Source of the DNA: Chloroflexota bacterium
GTDB taxonomy: Bacteria > Chloroflexota > Ktedonobacteria > Ktedonobacterales > Ktedonobacteraceae
Direction of reading: 5' to 3'
Length of the DNA stretch: 64,000 nucleotides
Assembly: GCA_902810755.1 (NCBI GenBank)
Contig: CADDYT010000010.1
Coordinates: forward strand, 1-64,000
A program made the translations under genes and the position numbers. Of this stretch, positions 1-9,125 are shown one piece after another; positions within the stretch are counted from its first letter, which is position 1; every line of letters begins with the position of its first letter. The notes under the pieces are model-generated. The model made no database searches and was not told the DNA's origin. It saw nothing but the letters and a program-made list of their open reading frames with translations.

Positions 1-3000
1 TCCCGTTGCCCACATAGCCGATGGCACCTCCCTGCTGCGTGATGGGGGTGCCATTGCTATAGTAGTGGCCTGTCGGGTCCGTGCGGCTCTCCGGGTTCTC
101 GCCCACATAGGCATAGGGATCCATGCCTTCGGCGTTGTTTTGCACGAGATCGGCTTGCGTGAAGCGACCGCTGAGCGGGTCGTAGTAGCGAGCGCCGAAG
201 TAGAGCAGGCCAGTTTCGCTGTCCAGGCGCTGGCCGGTGAAGTTGTAGTCGGTGGGCATCGTGCCTTTGCTATAGCGCGTGTTGCCATAGGGGGCGAACA
301 ACTGGACGGCAGTGACGCTGCCCGTGCTGGAAAGCGCGATGGTGGTGCTGCCCAGTTCATCGGAAAGCAGGTAGGAGAGCGTGTTACCCTGCCGCATGGC
401 GAGACGCTGCCCGGCGGCGCTGTAGTATTTCGTGATTGTGGTCGTACTGCCATTGATGACGGTTTCGGTAAAGCCATCAAAGGTGATGGTGTCGGTGATG
501 CCGTTGCTGTCGCTGGTGCGCTGCAGGACGCGGTTGCCTTCGTTGTCGTAGAGGAAGCTATCCGTGGCGGTGGTACCGTTGGGGGCCGTCCAGGTAGCGA
601 GACGGCCTTCGTTGTCGTAGGTCATGATGGCCCCGGTCGGGTTGCTGCCACCACAGGCGTGGGCCGTGGTGGTGTCGACGTTGCGGCAGGTCATGTTGCC
701 CATGTCGTCGTAGGTAGCGTACTTGTTGGGAATGCTGCTCAGGGTGTTGGCGGCATGCACGTGCCCATTGCTGTAGCTCACTGTGCCCATCGGGCCGCTG
801 GTCATGCGATCCAGGCTGTCGTAGCTGAAGCTTTGCTGGTAGGTGCTGCTGATGGTGGTTCCGCCGGGCGCGTTGCCGCAGTGATCGCCTCCCGTTGGCG
901 TTCCCGTGTCGCCGGCCCACATCAGCCGGTCGAGGGCATCGTAGCAGAAGCTTTGATTATCGATTTTCGTGCCGCCGCTCAGGGTGGGAATGGTGGTGTT
1001 GAGTTGCAGGATATTGCCCACGTTATCGTAGGTGCGCGTCTGGTTCCAGAAGGTCTGGCTGCCCAACGTGGCGCTGCTCGTTTGCAGGCGCTGGATGCCG
1101 TCATAGCTGTAGCTGGTGCTGAAGAGGGGCGTGGGAACGCTGTTCTTGGGGCCGGAGCCGCCGAGGGCCAGGCCGGAAAGCCCACCCCAGCTGGTGTAGC
1201 TGGCCTGACCCACCAGGAAATTGACGGGATCGGGGGTGGAGGGCGTGCCGAAGTAGGCCGACTGGAAGTAGCCGTTGACGTCGTAGGTGGAGGTGACGGT
1301 TTCCGGGGTGCTGCCGCCGTAGACTAGCTGCGTCAGTTCGCCCTGGTCATTGTAGGCCATGTTCATGGTCTGGACGGTAGTGGTGCTATCGGCGGTGACG
1401 GAAAGGCTGCTCTGGTCCAGCTGGCCGCGCTGGTCGTAGCCGGAGCAGCGCCAGCCGCTGCCCGCGCTGCTGCTGAAGGCTTCGGCGGTGACATGGCCGA
1501 TGGGATCGGAGGCGTAACTGCCCGTGGGAGCCACACAGCCGGAGGGGAAACTGAGGCCGGGGTTGCTGCTGGTGTCGTAGCTATCGTAGAAGTATTGCGC
1601 GTAGGCGCTGCTCTGGCAGGGATTGACTTGCGAGGAACTGGTGCCGCGACAGAGCGGGCGATCCAGCGCATCGTAGCTGGTATAGGTGCTCTGCTTGCGC
1701 GCATCGGTCTGGCTCAGTTGATTGTTATCGGCATCATAGGTGAATTTCCAGGCGGTGTCGCTGCTGCTGCTACAGGAGGCGGGCATGTTGCTGTTGGTGC
1801 AGGAACCCAGATCAGCGTCGTTGAAGCCGGTCAGTCGCTTGAGCGCGTCGTAGGTGGCGCTGTAGCTGGCCTGCACGGTGCCCGTACTATCGTAGGTCTG
1901 CGTCTGCGTGACATCGCCGAGCACATCGTAGCTGTAGCTGACGGTGCGCACCACGCTGTAGGGGCTGGCGGTGCCGCTAAAGAGCTGGCTGTAGCGCATT
2001 CGGCCCAGCGCATCGGTGTAGGTGATACTCTGGTGGTTGTAGGCGTCGAGGGTGATGGTTTGCTCGTAAGCATTGCTGCTCTCGCTGCTGATGCTGCTCA
2101 CGCCCTGGGCGACGGTATAGCTGATGCTGGTTTCCAGCACGATGGTGGTGGCATCGCTGTAGGTCACCGTTCCCAGCGAGCGGCCCAGCCCGTCATAGCT
2201 GGTGACGGTGCGCGCCCTGGTCAGGTCGGGAGCAAGATAGCCCTGCCCGCTGCTGACGGAGTACGGCAGGCTCTGGGTGGTTGGCCGGCCCATGCCGTCA
2301 TAGACGGTGTAGGTGAGGATCGCCTGCCCGCTGCTGGGACCTGGCTGCTGCGTCTCCACCAGGTGGCCCCAGCCATCAAACCACTGCTGCGTGGTGGACG
2401 TTGGCCCACCGACGGTATAGCGCACCGCCGTATCCAATTCCAGACAGGGGCCGGTGCCCCCGTTGGTGCAGTTATTGATGTAGGTATAGCTGATGGTCGG
2501 GTTGCTGCTGCTGTCACCGGGGCGAATGACCGCCGTCAAACGGCCCAGCACGTCGTATTGATAGCTGGTCACCTGCCCGTTGGCATCGGTCTGGGAGGTG
2601 AGCCATTCGCCGAAGCCCCCGCTGGCGCTACTATCATAGGCGGAACTGACCTGCTGATTTTTCGCGTTGACAACCTTGACGATATGGGCCGCCAGCGTAT
2701 CATAGGTGGCGCAGGTGCTATAGGTGTTTGAGCCGCTGGTGCAGCCCAGGTGATTATCTCCGTCGATGGTGGTGATCGGATTGCCACTGGCATCATAGCT
2801 GGCGTGGGTGGTAATCAGATTGGAACTACCTGTGCAGCCGCCCGAACCGGCAACGGTATACGCCTGCGATTGGGTCGCCCCGGGCAGCGTTGGGGCCGCA
2901 GTCACACTGCTGTTGGCCCCATAGATGAACTGGCTGCAAGCAACGGGCGTGCCACTCTGGGAGTTGGTGCCGTTCTGGGTCTGCACGATGGCGGGCAGGT

Positions 3001-6000
3001 CGGTCAGGTAGATGCCATTGCTGATATCATCGTGCGGGTAGAAGGTCTGGTGCGTGATGAAGTCGGTGCTGCCCAGATCGTTGCCGCTGAGGGCGATGTT
3101 GGTGGTGTTGCCATAGTCGTAGGCCGAGACGCCCTGATCGTCCGTGTCGTGCTGGTAGTCAATATGCTTGTGGACAACCCTGGCATCGGACAGGTAGCCG
3201 TTGATGTCGGTGACGCCATCGACCAGGTAGAGATCCTCGTGGGTCACGCGCGGGTCGCAGACCACCACCGGGTTGTTTTCGTCCAGTTCGCTGATGAGCT
3301 GGCTGCCGCCGGGATCAGAAGATGACCCGCCCGAATTTTGACTGGTGGCCACCCCGGTAGGTGGGCAGTTATGGGCGGAAATCCAGCTCTGCACCTGCAA
3401 GAGTTTGCCGCTGCTGTCGTAATCGTCTTCTTCCTGCTCGTGACCGGCCAGGGTCGCCGCCAGCACATTGCTGGAAGTATCGTTAAAATAGGAAGCCACC
3501 GAGCAGGTTTGCGGAGCAGGCAGATAGCAGGTGATGCTGCTGTCGGCCAGTCCCCAGCCCGGTGTCCCGGCATAGGTATGCAACTGGTAGGAGCCGTCGG
3601 GCTGTGTCACTTCCACCTGGTAGAAACTCATGAACTGGCCGTTGTAGTAATCGGCGTAGTCGGCATCATTTTGATTGCCCCAGGTGAAGCCCTGGTGACA
3701 GCTGGAGCAGGCCGTGCCGGGAAAGTTGGCGGGCAGATTCTGTTGCAGGTAATACTGGTACTGCCAGGTGGAGGAGGGTGTGGTGCTGGAGGTGGTATAG
3801 GCATCGATCTGTTTGACGACCAGGCGGCTCCAGCTCTGGTCGTCGGCGCGGCCACACTTGTCGGTTGAGGTCTCCTGCCCGTCGCAGGTGGTGGGATCAT
3901 TGATGGCTCCGCTGTCGACACCCTGCGTGTTGTTGCGCGCCTCCACCCAGGTAATGTTCTCATGCCAGCCGCGCCCGTTATCGATGGTGGAGAGGAAATA
4001 GGTGCTGTAGGTGCGCGACCACAGGTAGCAGTTGCCATTGCCATCTTTCGGCGACCAGCCAGCCGGGCTGCAGTTATTGGTGGGCGTGGCCAGCCGGTAG
4101 AGGTCTTCGTAGTGTTCGTTGCGCGAGATATAGCTCAGATTGACCACCGGCGGAGCCGAGGGTGAGGCGACGGTATTGCCGTTGGTGCCTTCCTCGACGA
4201 TCTTTGTCAGAATGAGATAGCCGGCAATGCTCTCGCTCTGCCCCGAGACCGGGTCGGTGATCGTTTGAGGTTTGTTCTGGTCGTAATAGAAGACATATTC
4301 GCGCAAGAGATTGCCCTGCACTTCGACTTTGAGATCTTTCAGGGCAAAGGTATTGAGAACCTTCGGCACCGGCAGGCCGCCAGAGCCGGAGAGATCAACC
4401 GGGTCATCACAGCGATAGTAATTGGTGCCAGCCCAGTTGAGGCAGGGGGAACTGGGATTGGTGATCTGGCTGTTGGGAATGATGCGGCTGGCATCAAAGA
4501 TGAGTTTGACCTGCGGATTCCAGCTGGAGCAACTGCTGCTGGCATTATGGCAGTTGGGATCATCGTATTCAATGGTGGAAAGCACGGCATCGCGCACCGA
4601 GCCATCGCTATTGGTATGATCCTGGTAGGTGACGTGAATCTGGTTGCCGTAGCGGTCAATGATGAGGTCCAGGTCCCAGCGCCAGACCACCGTGACCCCC
4701 GAGCTATCGATGTAAGTATGGCGGGAGTCGGAGGTGCAGCCAAATTCCTCGATCAGGCCGTTGGGCGTATGCACGCGCCAGCAGGGGAAGCCGCTGCTAT
4801 CAAGAAATTCGTTGACTTTGGCGTGGCTTTCCGGGGCGGTATGCCAGATGTAGGGCGAGGAAAAGCTGGAGGGATAAATTGGATCGCCAGTGGAGGCTTT
4901 GAGGTCCGGCGGGATGAGTTGCCCACTGATTCCGGTGGCATCGGTGATGGTCCAGACATTTTCCAGCCGGTTGGTCGTGCCAGGGGTGACGTTTTCCTGC
5001 GCCCAACTGATGGAGCCGAGCGAGAGGTTCCAGCCCTCGCCCACCCAGGGCGAGGCGGCTTGCAGGTTATGGCTCTCAGCCACCGAGCCACTGGTGTAGG
5101 TCATGGTCAGCGGTGGAGTCAAGCCACCAGAGCCAGGGGGGAGATCGAAAGGATAGGAATACATGAGGCCGCCGGAGTTGAGATCAACCTGGGAGGCCTG
5201 CGGGCTGCCCCAGTTGGCCTGCGGAGCCTGCGTGCCGAAGGTGATGGTGCTGGCAGGCAAGGGCTGGTTGCTGGCTGTGCCGCTGGCGGTCGCCCCCAGT
5301 GTGGTTGTGATGGTATAGACCAGGCCAGCCGGATCGGTGGTGGCATACAGCAGGCGGGAAGGATAGACGGGGTGATTGCTCCAGATGGGCGTGACGGTGC
5401 TGGTGAGGGTGGAAGCGTCCCCGCCACGCCAGATGGCATAGACTTTCTGCCCGCGCACCAGCAGCGCCTTTTGATCGGAGAGGAGGTGGAAGCTGATGAC
5501 AAGGGGATGAGCCAGCGAGAGCGTCGAGAGCAGCTTACCGGCGGCATCACGGAAGAGCAACTGATAGCTGCCAAAGAAGAGAAATTCGCTGGAGAGGCCG
5601 CCGGAGCCGGGCAGTACCTGGGAAATATTCAGGGTGATTGTGCCGCCAGCGGCCTGCACCTGCGCCTGGCTAACGCTTCCGGCGGCAATGCTGACTTCCA
5701 GGTGGCCATCGTTGCTCAGCACGTGCTGCGCCTGCGCGGTGAGGGAGAGCGTGAGCGGGGACATCGACACGCGCCAGTGATAGGGAGCCAGCTGAGGAGC
5801 GCCGGAACTGGGCTTGACCGTTTTTCCCAGATACGGCGGCTTGACGCGGGTCGGTTTGAGCCAGGAGGGAGGATGCAGAGGAGGATTGGGATTGCCCTGC
5901 GCGGCAGCCGAGGCGGTAGGAGCATGGGTGAGCGGCCAGGGGGCAACCTGCGCTGTGAAGAGAACCAGGAATAACAACAGGACGGTGAGCAACAAACGCC

Positions 6001-6043
6001 GAACAGAACGCAGACGATGTTGACCAGATACGGTCAGAAACAG
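1..6043 (-). CDS. RHS/YD-repeat secreted protein, 3' end outside window
   Basis: At least about 2,000 codons are visible on the minus strand and the gene runs off the left edge. A signal peptide is encoded just below 6,000 (RRLLLTVLLLFLVLFTAQVA). About 900 residues of Ser/Gly/Thr-rich sequence follow. From roughly 2,600 downwards come YD-type repeats such as YDVLGRLTAV and YDALDRLMW. The last visible residues, NAEGMDPYAYVGENPESRTD, are the RHS core-associated signature. In this family the core forms a shell and a variable, often toxic C-terminal tip follows it; that tip would lie beyond position 1, so toxin activity is inference. No ATG or GTG exists in frame after the TGA at 6077-6079; only CTG (6043) or TTG (5995) are available. 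A one-base slip in a C-run near 6060 would instead connect to a GTG at 6080. Confidence 0.9.
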   Translation of the reverse strand, partial: MFLTVSGQHRLRSVRRLLLTVLLLFLVLFTAQVAPWPLTHAPTASAAAQGNPNPPLHPPSWLKPTRVKPPYLGKTVKPSSGAPQLAPYHWRVSMSPLTLSLTAQAQHVLSNDGHLEVSIAAGSVSQAQVQAAGGTITLNISQVLPGSGGLSSEFLFFGSYQLLFRDAAGKLLSTLSLAHPLVISFHLLSDQKALLVRGQKVYAIWRGGDASTLTSTVTPIWSNHPVYPSRLLYATTDPAGLVYTITTTLGATASGTASNQPLPASTITFGTQAPQANWGSPQASQVDLNSGGLMYSYPFDLPPGSGGLTPPLTMTYTSGSVAESHNLQAASPWVGEGWNLSLGSISWAQENVTPGTTNRLENVWTITDATGISGQLIPPDLKASTGDPIYPSSFSSPYIWHTAPESHAKVNEFLDSSGFPCWRVHTPNGLIEEFGCTSDSRHTYIDSSGVTVVWRWDLDLIIDRYGNQIHVTYQDHTNSDGSVRDAVLSTIEYDDPNCHNASSSCSSWNPQVKLIFDASRIIPNSQITNPSSPCLNWAGTNYYRCDDPVDLSGSGGLPVPKVLNTFALKDLKVEVQGNLLREYVFYYDQNKPQTITDPVSGQSESIAGYLILTKIVEEGTNGNTVASPSAPPVVNLSYISRNEHYEDLYRLATPTNNCSPAGWSPKDGNGNCYLWSRTYSTYFLSTIDNGRGWHENITWVEARNNTQGVDSGAINDPTTCDGQETSTDKCGRADDQSWSRLVVKQIDAYTTSSTTPSSTWQYQYYLQQNLPANFPGTACSSCHQGFTWGNQNDADYADYYNGQFMSFYQVEVTQPDGSYQLHTYAGTPGWGLADSSITCYLPAPQTCSVASYFNDTSSNVLAATLAGHEQEEDDYDSSGKLLQVQSWISAHNCPPTGVATSQNSGGSSSDPGGSQLISELDENNPVVVCDPRVTHEDLYLVDGVTDINGYLSDARVVHKHIDYQHDTDDQGVSAYDYGNTTNIALSGNDLGSTDFITHQTFYPHDDISNGIYLTDLPAIVQTQNGTNSQSGTPVACSQFIYGANSSVTAAPTLPGATQSQAYTVAGSGGCTGSSNLITTHASYDASGNPITTIDGDNHLGCTSGSNTYSTCATYDTLAAHIVKVVNAKNQQVSSAYDSSASGGFGEWLTSQTDANGQVTSYQYDVLGRLTAVIRPGDSSSNPTISYTYINNCTNGGTGPCLELDTAVRYTVGGPTSTTQQWFDGWGHLVETQQPGPSSGQAILTYTVYDGMGRPTTQSLPYSVSSGQGYLAPDLTRARTVTSYDGLGRSLGTVTYSDATTIVLETSISYTVAQGVSSISSESSNAYEQTITLDAYNHQSITYTDALGRMRYSQLFSGTASPYSVVRTVSYSYDVLGDVTQTQTYDSTGTVQASYSATYDALKRLTGFNDADLGSCTNSNMPASCSSSSDTAWKFTYDADNNQLSQTDARKQSTYTSYDALDRPLCRGTSSSQVNPCQSSAYAQYFYDSYDTSSNPGLSFPSGCVAPTGSYASDPIGHVTAEAFSSSAGSGWRCSGYDQRGQLDQSSLSVTADSTTTVQTMNMAYNDQGELTQLVYGGSTPETVTSTYDVNGYFQSAYFGTPSTPDPVNFLVGQASYTSWGGLSGLALGGSGPKNSVPTPLFSTSYSYDGIQRLQTSSATLGSQTFWNQTRTYDNVGNILQLNTTIPTLSGGTKIDNQSFCYDALDRLMWAGDTGTPTGGDHCGNAPGGTTISSTYQQSFSYDSLDRMTSGPMGTVSYSNGHVHAANTLSSIPNKYATYDDMGNMTCRNVDTTTAHACGGSNPTGAIMTYDNEGRLATWTAPNGTTATDSFLYDNEGNRVLQRTSDSNGITDTITFDGFTETVINGSTTTITKYYSAAGQRLAMRQGNTLSYLLSDELGSTTIALSSTGSVTAVQLFAPYGNTRYSKGTMPTDYNFTGQRLDSETGLLYFGARYYDPLSGRFTQADLVQNNAEGMDPYAYVGENPESRTDPTGHYYSNGTPITQQGGAIGYVGNG

Positions 6044-6555
6044 ACGCGCAGAAGCCCTAGGGGTGTTCCTTTCTCTTCACAGAAAGTTGACCCACATGCT
6101 ATACTAGCCATGCGGGAAACGACCGCTCATGACGCTCTGCTGAAGGCGACCAAACTTTCCGGGGGCGTCATGACTCCTTTGCAAATACAACGGGATGGAC
6201 ACGACTGCTTAGCTCAAGGCGCAATCCTCCTCTGTGATAGCACACACAGGTTCTTCCCCACAAAAAGGACACCGGCACAGGAAACGCAGGGAACGCACGT
6301 AGGGACACCGGAACGAGCCGCAAGCCCCCTTTTCTCGCTCTGCCTGTCCAACTCGAAGATACCAGGAAGCACTGGATATCTTCAAAAATAACGCTTAGTT
6401 GTAATATACCAGAGTTTCTTAGAAAAAACAAGCATTTCTACCGAGAAAAACCCTCAGTATTTCTACCTATTTGGAACGCAGAAAGAAGCACACGAGAGAA
6501 AACATGTCCGCGAACACGACTCCCGCATTGATTGGCATAGTATTGAAAACGTTCT

Positions 6556-6598
6556 CGGGCATGTCATGCTGAGCGGGAGCGAGAGCATGACATGCCCG
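6556..6598. repeat. palindromic repeat, family A (TCATGCTGAGCG type)
   Basis: A 15-bp perfect inverted repeat (6556-6570 and 6584-6598) surrounds a 13-base loop containing GAGCGGGAGCGAG. It lies 12 bases past the stop of the beta-propeller gene, so it may also serve as its transcript end. The same core recurs at 10683, 19599, 21157, 43958 and 47415. The rest of 6081-6555 shows no gene or site I can support. Confidence 0.75.
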
Positions 6599-6610
6599 GC
6601 GATGCTCCCG

Positions 6611-7810
6611 CTATTCCCGTTTCTTCATCTTAAAGGTGCGGGCGCGGCTGTAGCGGCGGTAGAAGAGGATGGGGATGATGATGAGGGCGACAACCAGCAC
6701 GTAGGCCAGCACAGTGGCGACCGTCGTCCAGAAGGAGGCTTGCTGCGGCGTGGTGCCGATCACCGGCGGGTAGAGGCCCGTGATGATGAACTGTGGGTCG
6801 CCGCCGACGTGGATGGTGTTGATGAGTTGCCGCCCCGGAATGTCCAGCATGGCGACGTTGCCGCCGCTTAACGCCACAAAGCCCAGTTGTCCGTCGCTGG
6901 TAATGGCGATGGATTGTGGTTTGACGCCGAGGGGAATGGTGCGCGCTGGCTCGTGTGGCACAGACGCGCCCGTAATCAGGGGGGCGAGAACCTCGATCTG
7001 CTCTTTTTGCAGGTTGGGGACGTAGATCTCGTCGGTTACGGCGTCGTAATCCATCGTGCCGAACGGGCCATCGGAGATGAGCGGACCTGTCAGCTTGAGC
7101 GTGTTGAGATCGACGGCGTAGACCGCGCCCTGCCGGGTTGTGGTGTAGATGAAGGAGCCGGTAGGGATGGTGATATATTGCGGCCCGCCCGGAATGGCAA
7201 AGCTGCCAAGCTGCTTGCCGGTCGAGTCGTAGTAGACAAGATCGTTGTTTTCAGAGACCCAGAGCTGGTTGCCCGTCCCGCCGTTGTCGCCTGTGCCGAC
7301 GACCGCTACCATCATGCCATAGACGGGGCTTTTCAGCGTGATGGTCTGTTTGAGCGCGCAGGTGGTGTCACTGAGTCCGCTGATGCTATTTGCTCCGCTG
7401 CCTGCCGCGTAGAGCGTGTTCGTTCCGGGGTCAATTGTGAGCAGCGATGGCTGGCCCGCGACGGTGGCCGAGCAGATGGTCTGGCCCGTGCTGGCTGAGA
7501 GGATGGAGACGCGGTTGAGTCCCGGCTGCGAGACGTAGAGGAAACGCCCGTCCAGGCTGAGCAGGACGGTATGGGGGTTGCCTGCTACGGAAATGGTCTT
7601 TGTCACTTTCTGCTGCTGGATATCGATGACGCTGATGCCCTGCGCGGTTCCCGCCACGTAGGCCAGATTGGGCGCGCCGCCATCCGCCGAGGCATGGCCC
7701 GGAAAGACGAGCTCGGCCAGCAGCAACGCCAGCGCGATCCATGCTCCCCCGACTATGCGCGCAAACAGGGCAGGGCGGGAGGAAGCCTGTTTTGACGATG
7801 TATGCACCAT
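6611..7810 (-). CDS. YVTN/YncE-type beta-propeller protein with terminal membrane anchor
   Basis: 399 residues with AGAGAGG ahead of the ATG. A hydrophobic segment near residues 20-42 looks like an uncleaved signal or anchor. Residues 45-350 form a seven-bladed-propeller type sequence with YVTN-like strands (ISVIDIQQQKVTKTISVAG, GRFLYVSQPG). A second membrane helix (about 365-388, VLAYVLVVALIIIPILFYRR) precedes a short basic cytoplasmic tail, so the propeller is predicted to sit outside the membrane. Ligand or partner is unknown; these propellers usually act as scaffolds. The start is 13 bases after the stop of the lipoprotein gene upstream, which indicates one operon. Close relatives of the propeller are common, so the specific role remains open. 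Confidence 0.8.
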   Translation of the reverse strand: MVHTSSKQASSRPALFARIVGGAWIALALLLAELVFPGHASADGGAPNLAYVAGTAQGISVIDIQQQKVTKTISVAGNPHTVLLSLDGRFLYVSQPGLNRVSILSASTGQTICSATVAGQPSLLTIDPGTNTLYAAGSGANSISGLSDTTCALKQTITLKSPVYGMMVAVVGTGDNGGTGNQLWVSENNDLVYYDSTGKQLGSFAIPGGPQYITIPTGSFIYTTTRQGAVYAVDLNTLKLTGPLISDGPFGTMDYDAVTDEIYVPNLQKEQIEVLAPLITGASVPHEPARTIPLGVKPQSIAITSDGQLGFVALSGGNVAMLDIPGRQLINTIHVGGDPQFIITGLYPPVIGTTPQQASFWTTVATVLAYVLVVALIIIPILFYRRYSRARTFKMKKRE

Positions 7811-7823
7811 CTTTTCCTCTCTT

Positions 7824-8921
7824 CTATGCTTTCGGCGTGAGCGATGTCCATCCGGCCCCGCTGGCGTTCAGTATGTAGACGGCGGTAGGGTAGGAGAGCG
7901 CGAGATAGACCTGCGCCGGATTTGCCGGGTCGACCGCCATGTTGCTGAGGTTGCCGCTGATATGCGGCAACGCCTTCCAGGTATGGCCGCCATCGGTGCT
8001 GCGAAAGACGGTCAGGCCGGTCTTGCCATACACCGTCTGTGGCTGTGTGGGCGAGGGCGCGAGACCGGCGTAAGAGGTCTGGTTTACCAGTTGAAAGGTT
8101 TTGCCGCTATCCTGTGAGACGTAGATGCCGGAGTCGCCGGAGGCATAGATGGGAGTGCGCGGCCCTGCCATGTGCATCTCATAGATTTCGCCGCTAATAC
8201 CCTTGATGAGCTGCCAGTGTCCGCCGCCGTCGCTGCTACTGGCGATGCCGCCACTGCCATAGACGAGCAGGTGCCCCGGCTGGTTGGGAATGGCGACCAG
8301 GCCCAGGATATTGCTGAAGGGCAGCGTCCCCGTGCTGGAAAAATGTTTGCCGTCATCCAGGCTGACGCGCAGGCCCAGCGCGCCGAGGTCGGGCAGGTAG
8401 ATATAGACCTCATCCGGCGTGTCGTTGCCTGCCGCGACCATGTAGATAGAACTGGAGGTGACGCTGGCGGTGGCAATAGCCATCTGCCAGGTCTTCCCAT
8501 CGTCGGCGCTGGTGTAGAGGCCCAGCACTCCGGCATGAGGGATGGTGGCGGGCAGCGTCAGCACGTAGAGGCGCTGCGGATTGAGCGGGCTGGCAACCAG
8601 CGAGTAGGCCATCAAGCCCTGCATCGGCTGATTCGGGCCTGCCGCGACCATCTGCCAGCTTGTTCCCCCGTCGGCGGACCGGAAGATGCCATAATGCGTT
8701 GCCAGTATCAGCACGGAATCTGGCTGCGCTATCAGGGAGTGAACATGGTTCTGCGCGCTGCCAAAGCCGTTGACCGCTACAGGTGTTGGCGTACCCTGCG
8801 CGGCCTGCGTTCCGGAATCGAGGCTGCAAGCACTGAATAGAAATGCCATCAGGACAAGCAAGCCAGATATGAACAGGGCCATTCTCTTTCGTTTGCTGCT
8901 ATGAAAAAAAGCTGTTTGCAT
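7824..8921 (-). CDS. BNR/sialidase-like repeat lipoprotein
   Basis: 365 residues. The N-terminus has basic residues, a hydrophobic stretch (MALFISGLLVLMAFLFSAC) and a lipobox ending at the Cys of LFSAC, so it is a predicted lipoprotein. The body has several Asp-box style repeats (SADGGTSW, SADDGKTW, SSDGGGHW, SQDSGKTF, STDGGHTW), the hallmark of BNR/sortilin/photosystem-assembly propellers. No sialidase catalytic set is evident, so an enzymatic role is not claimed. GGAGAGACG precedes the ATG at 8921. It is followed within 13 bases by the beta-propeller gene, and both are probably cotranscribed. Confidence 0.8.
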   Translation of the reverse strand: MQTAFFHSSKRKRMALFISGLLVLMAFLFSACSLDSGTQAAQGTPTPVAVNGFGSAQNHVHSLIAQPDSVLILATHYGIFRSADGGTSWQMVAAGPNQPMQGLMAYSLVASPLNPQRLYVLTLPATIPHAGVLGLYTSADDGKTWQMAIATASVTSSSIYMVAAGNDTPDEVYIYLPDLGALGLRVSLDDGKHFSSTGTLPFSNILGLVAIPNQPGHLLVYGSGGIASSSDGGGHWQLIKGISGEIYEMHMAGPRTPIYASGDSGIYVSQDSGKTFQLVNQTSYAGLAPSPTQPQTVYGKTGLTVFRSTDGGHTWKALPHISGNLSNMAVDPANPAQVYLALSYPTAVYILNASGAGWTSLTPKA

Positions 8922-8960
8922 CGTCTCTCCGTTGTAATGATCTTCACTACCCCCGTCCCG

Positions 8961-9105
8961 CCTCGCTGCAGGCCACCCACATTCCCCAGGCCACCCACAT
9001 TCCCCAGGCCACCCGCCAGGGGTGGCCCTACTATACTACGGGCAGTTCGCATGGCTTCGTGTATAGTAGGGCCACCCCTGGCGGGTGGCCTGGGAGCCGG
9101 AGACG
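8961..9105. repeat. palindromic repeat, family B (GGCCACCCCTGGCGG type)
   Basis: Inverted copies of the core GCCACCCCTGGCGGGTGGCC flank a centre containing CTATACTA. A direct repeat of CCACCCACATTCCCCAGG lies at its left side. The element separates the copper-resistance gene from the BNR lipoprotein gene. Related copies are at 15708, 33252 and 40375. Confidence 0.75.
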
Positions 9106-9125
9106 GGACGGCTGGCTTTCCCACC

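Noticed and set aside
3690..3730. CxxCH heme-type motif (CSSCH) in the RHS protein
   Set aside because: Single occurrence in a Ser-rich segment without other cytochrome features; likely chance.
65..5974. Long plus-strand open frames of 412-569 codons
   Set aside because: They are antisense to the RHS gene; their products are Gly/Ala/Val/Arg-rich without any domain, as expected for shadows of GC-rich repeats.
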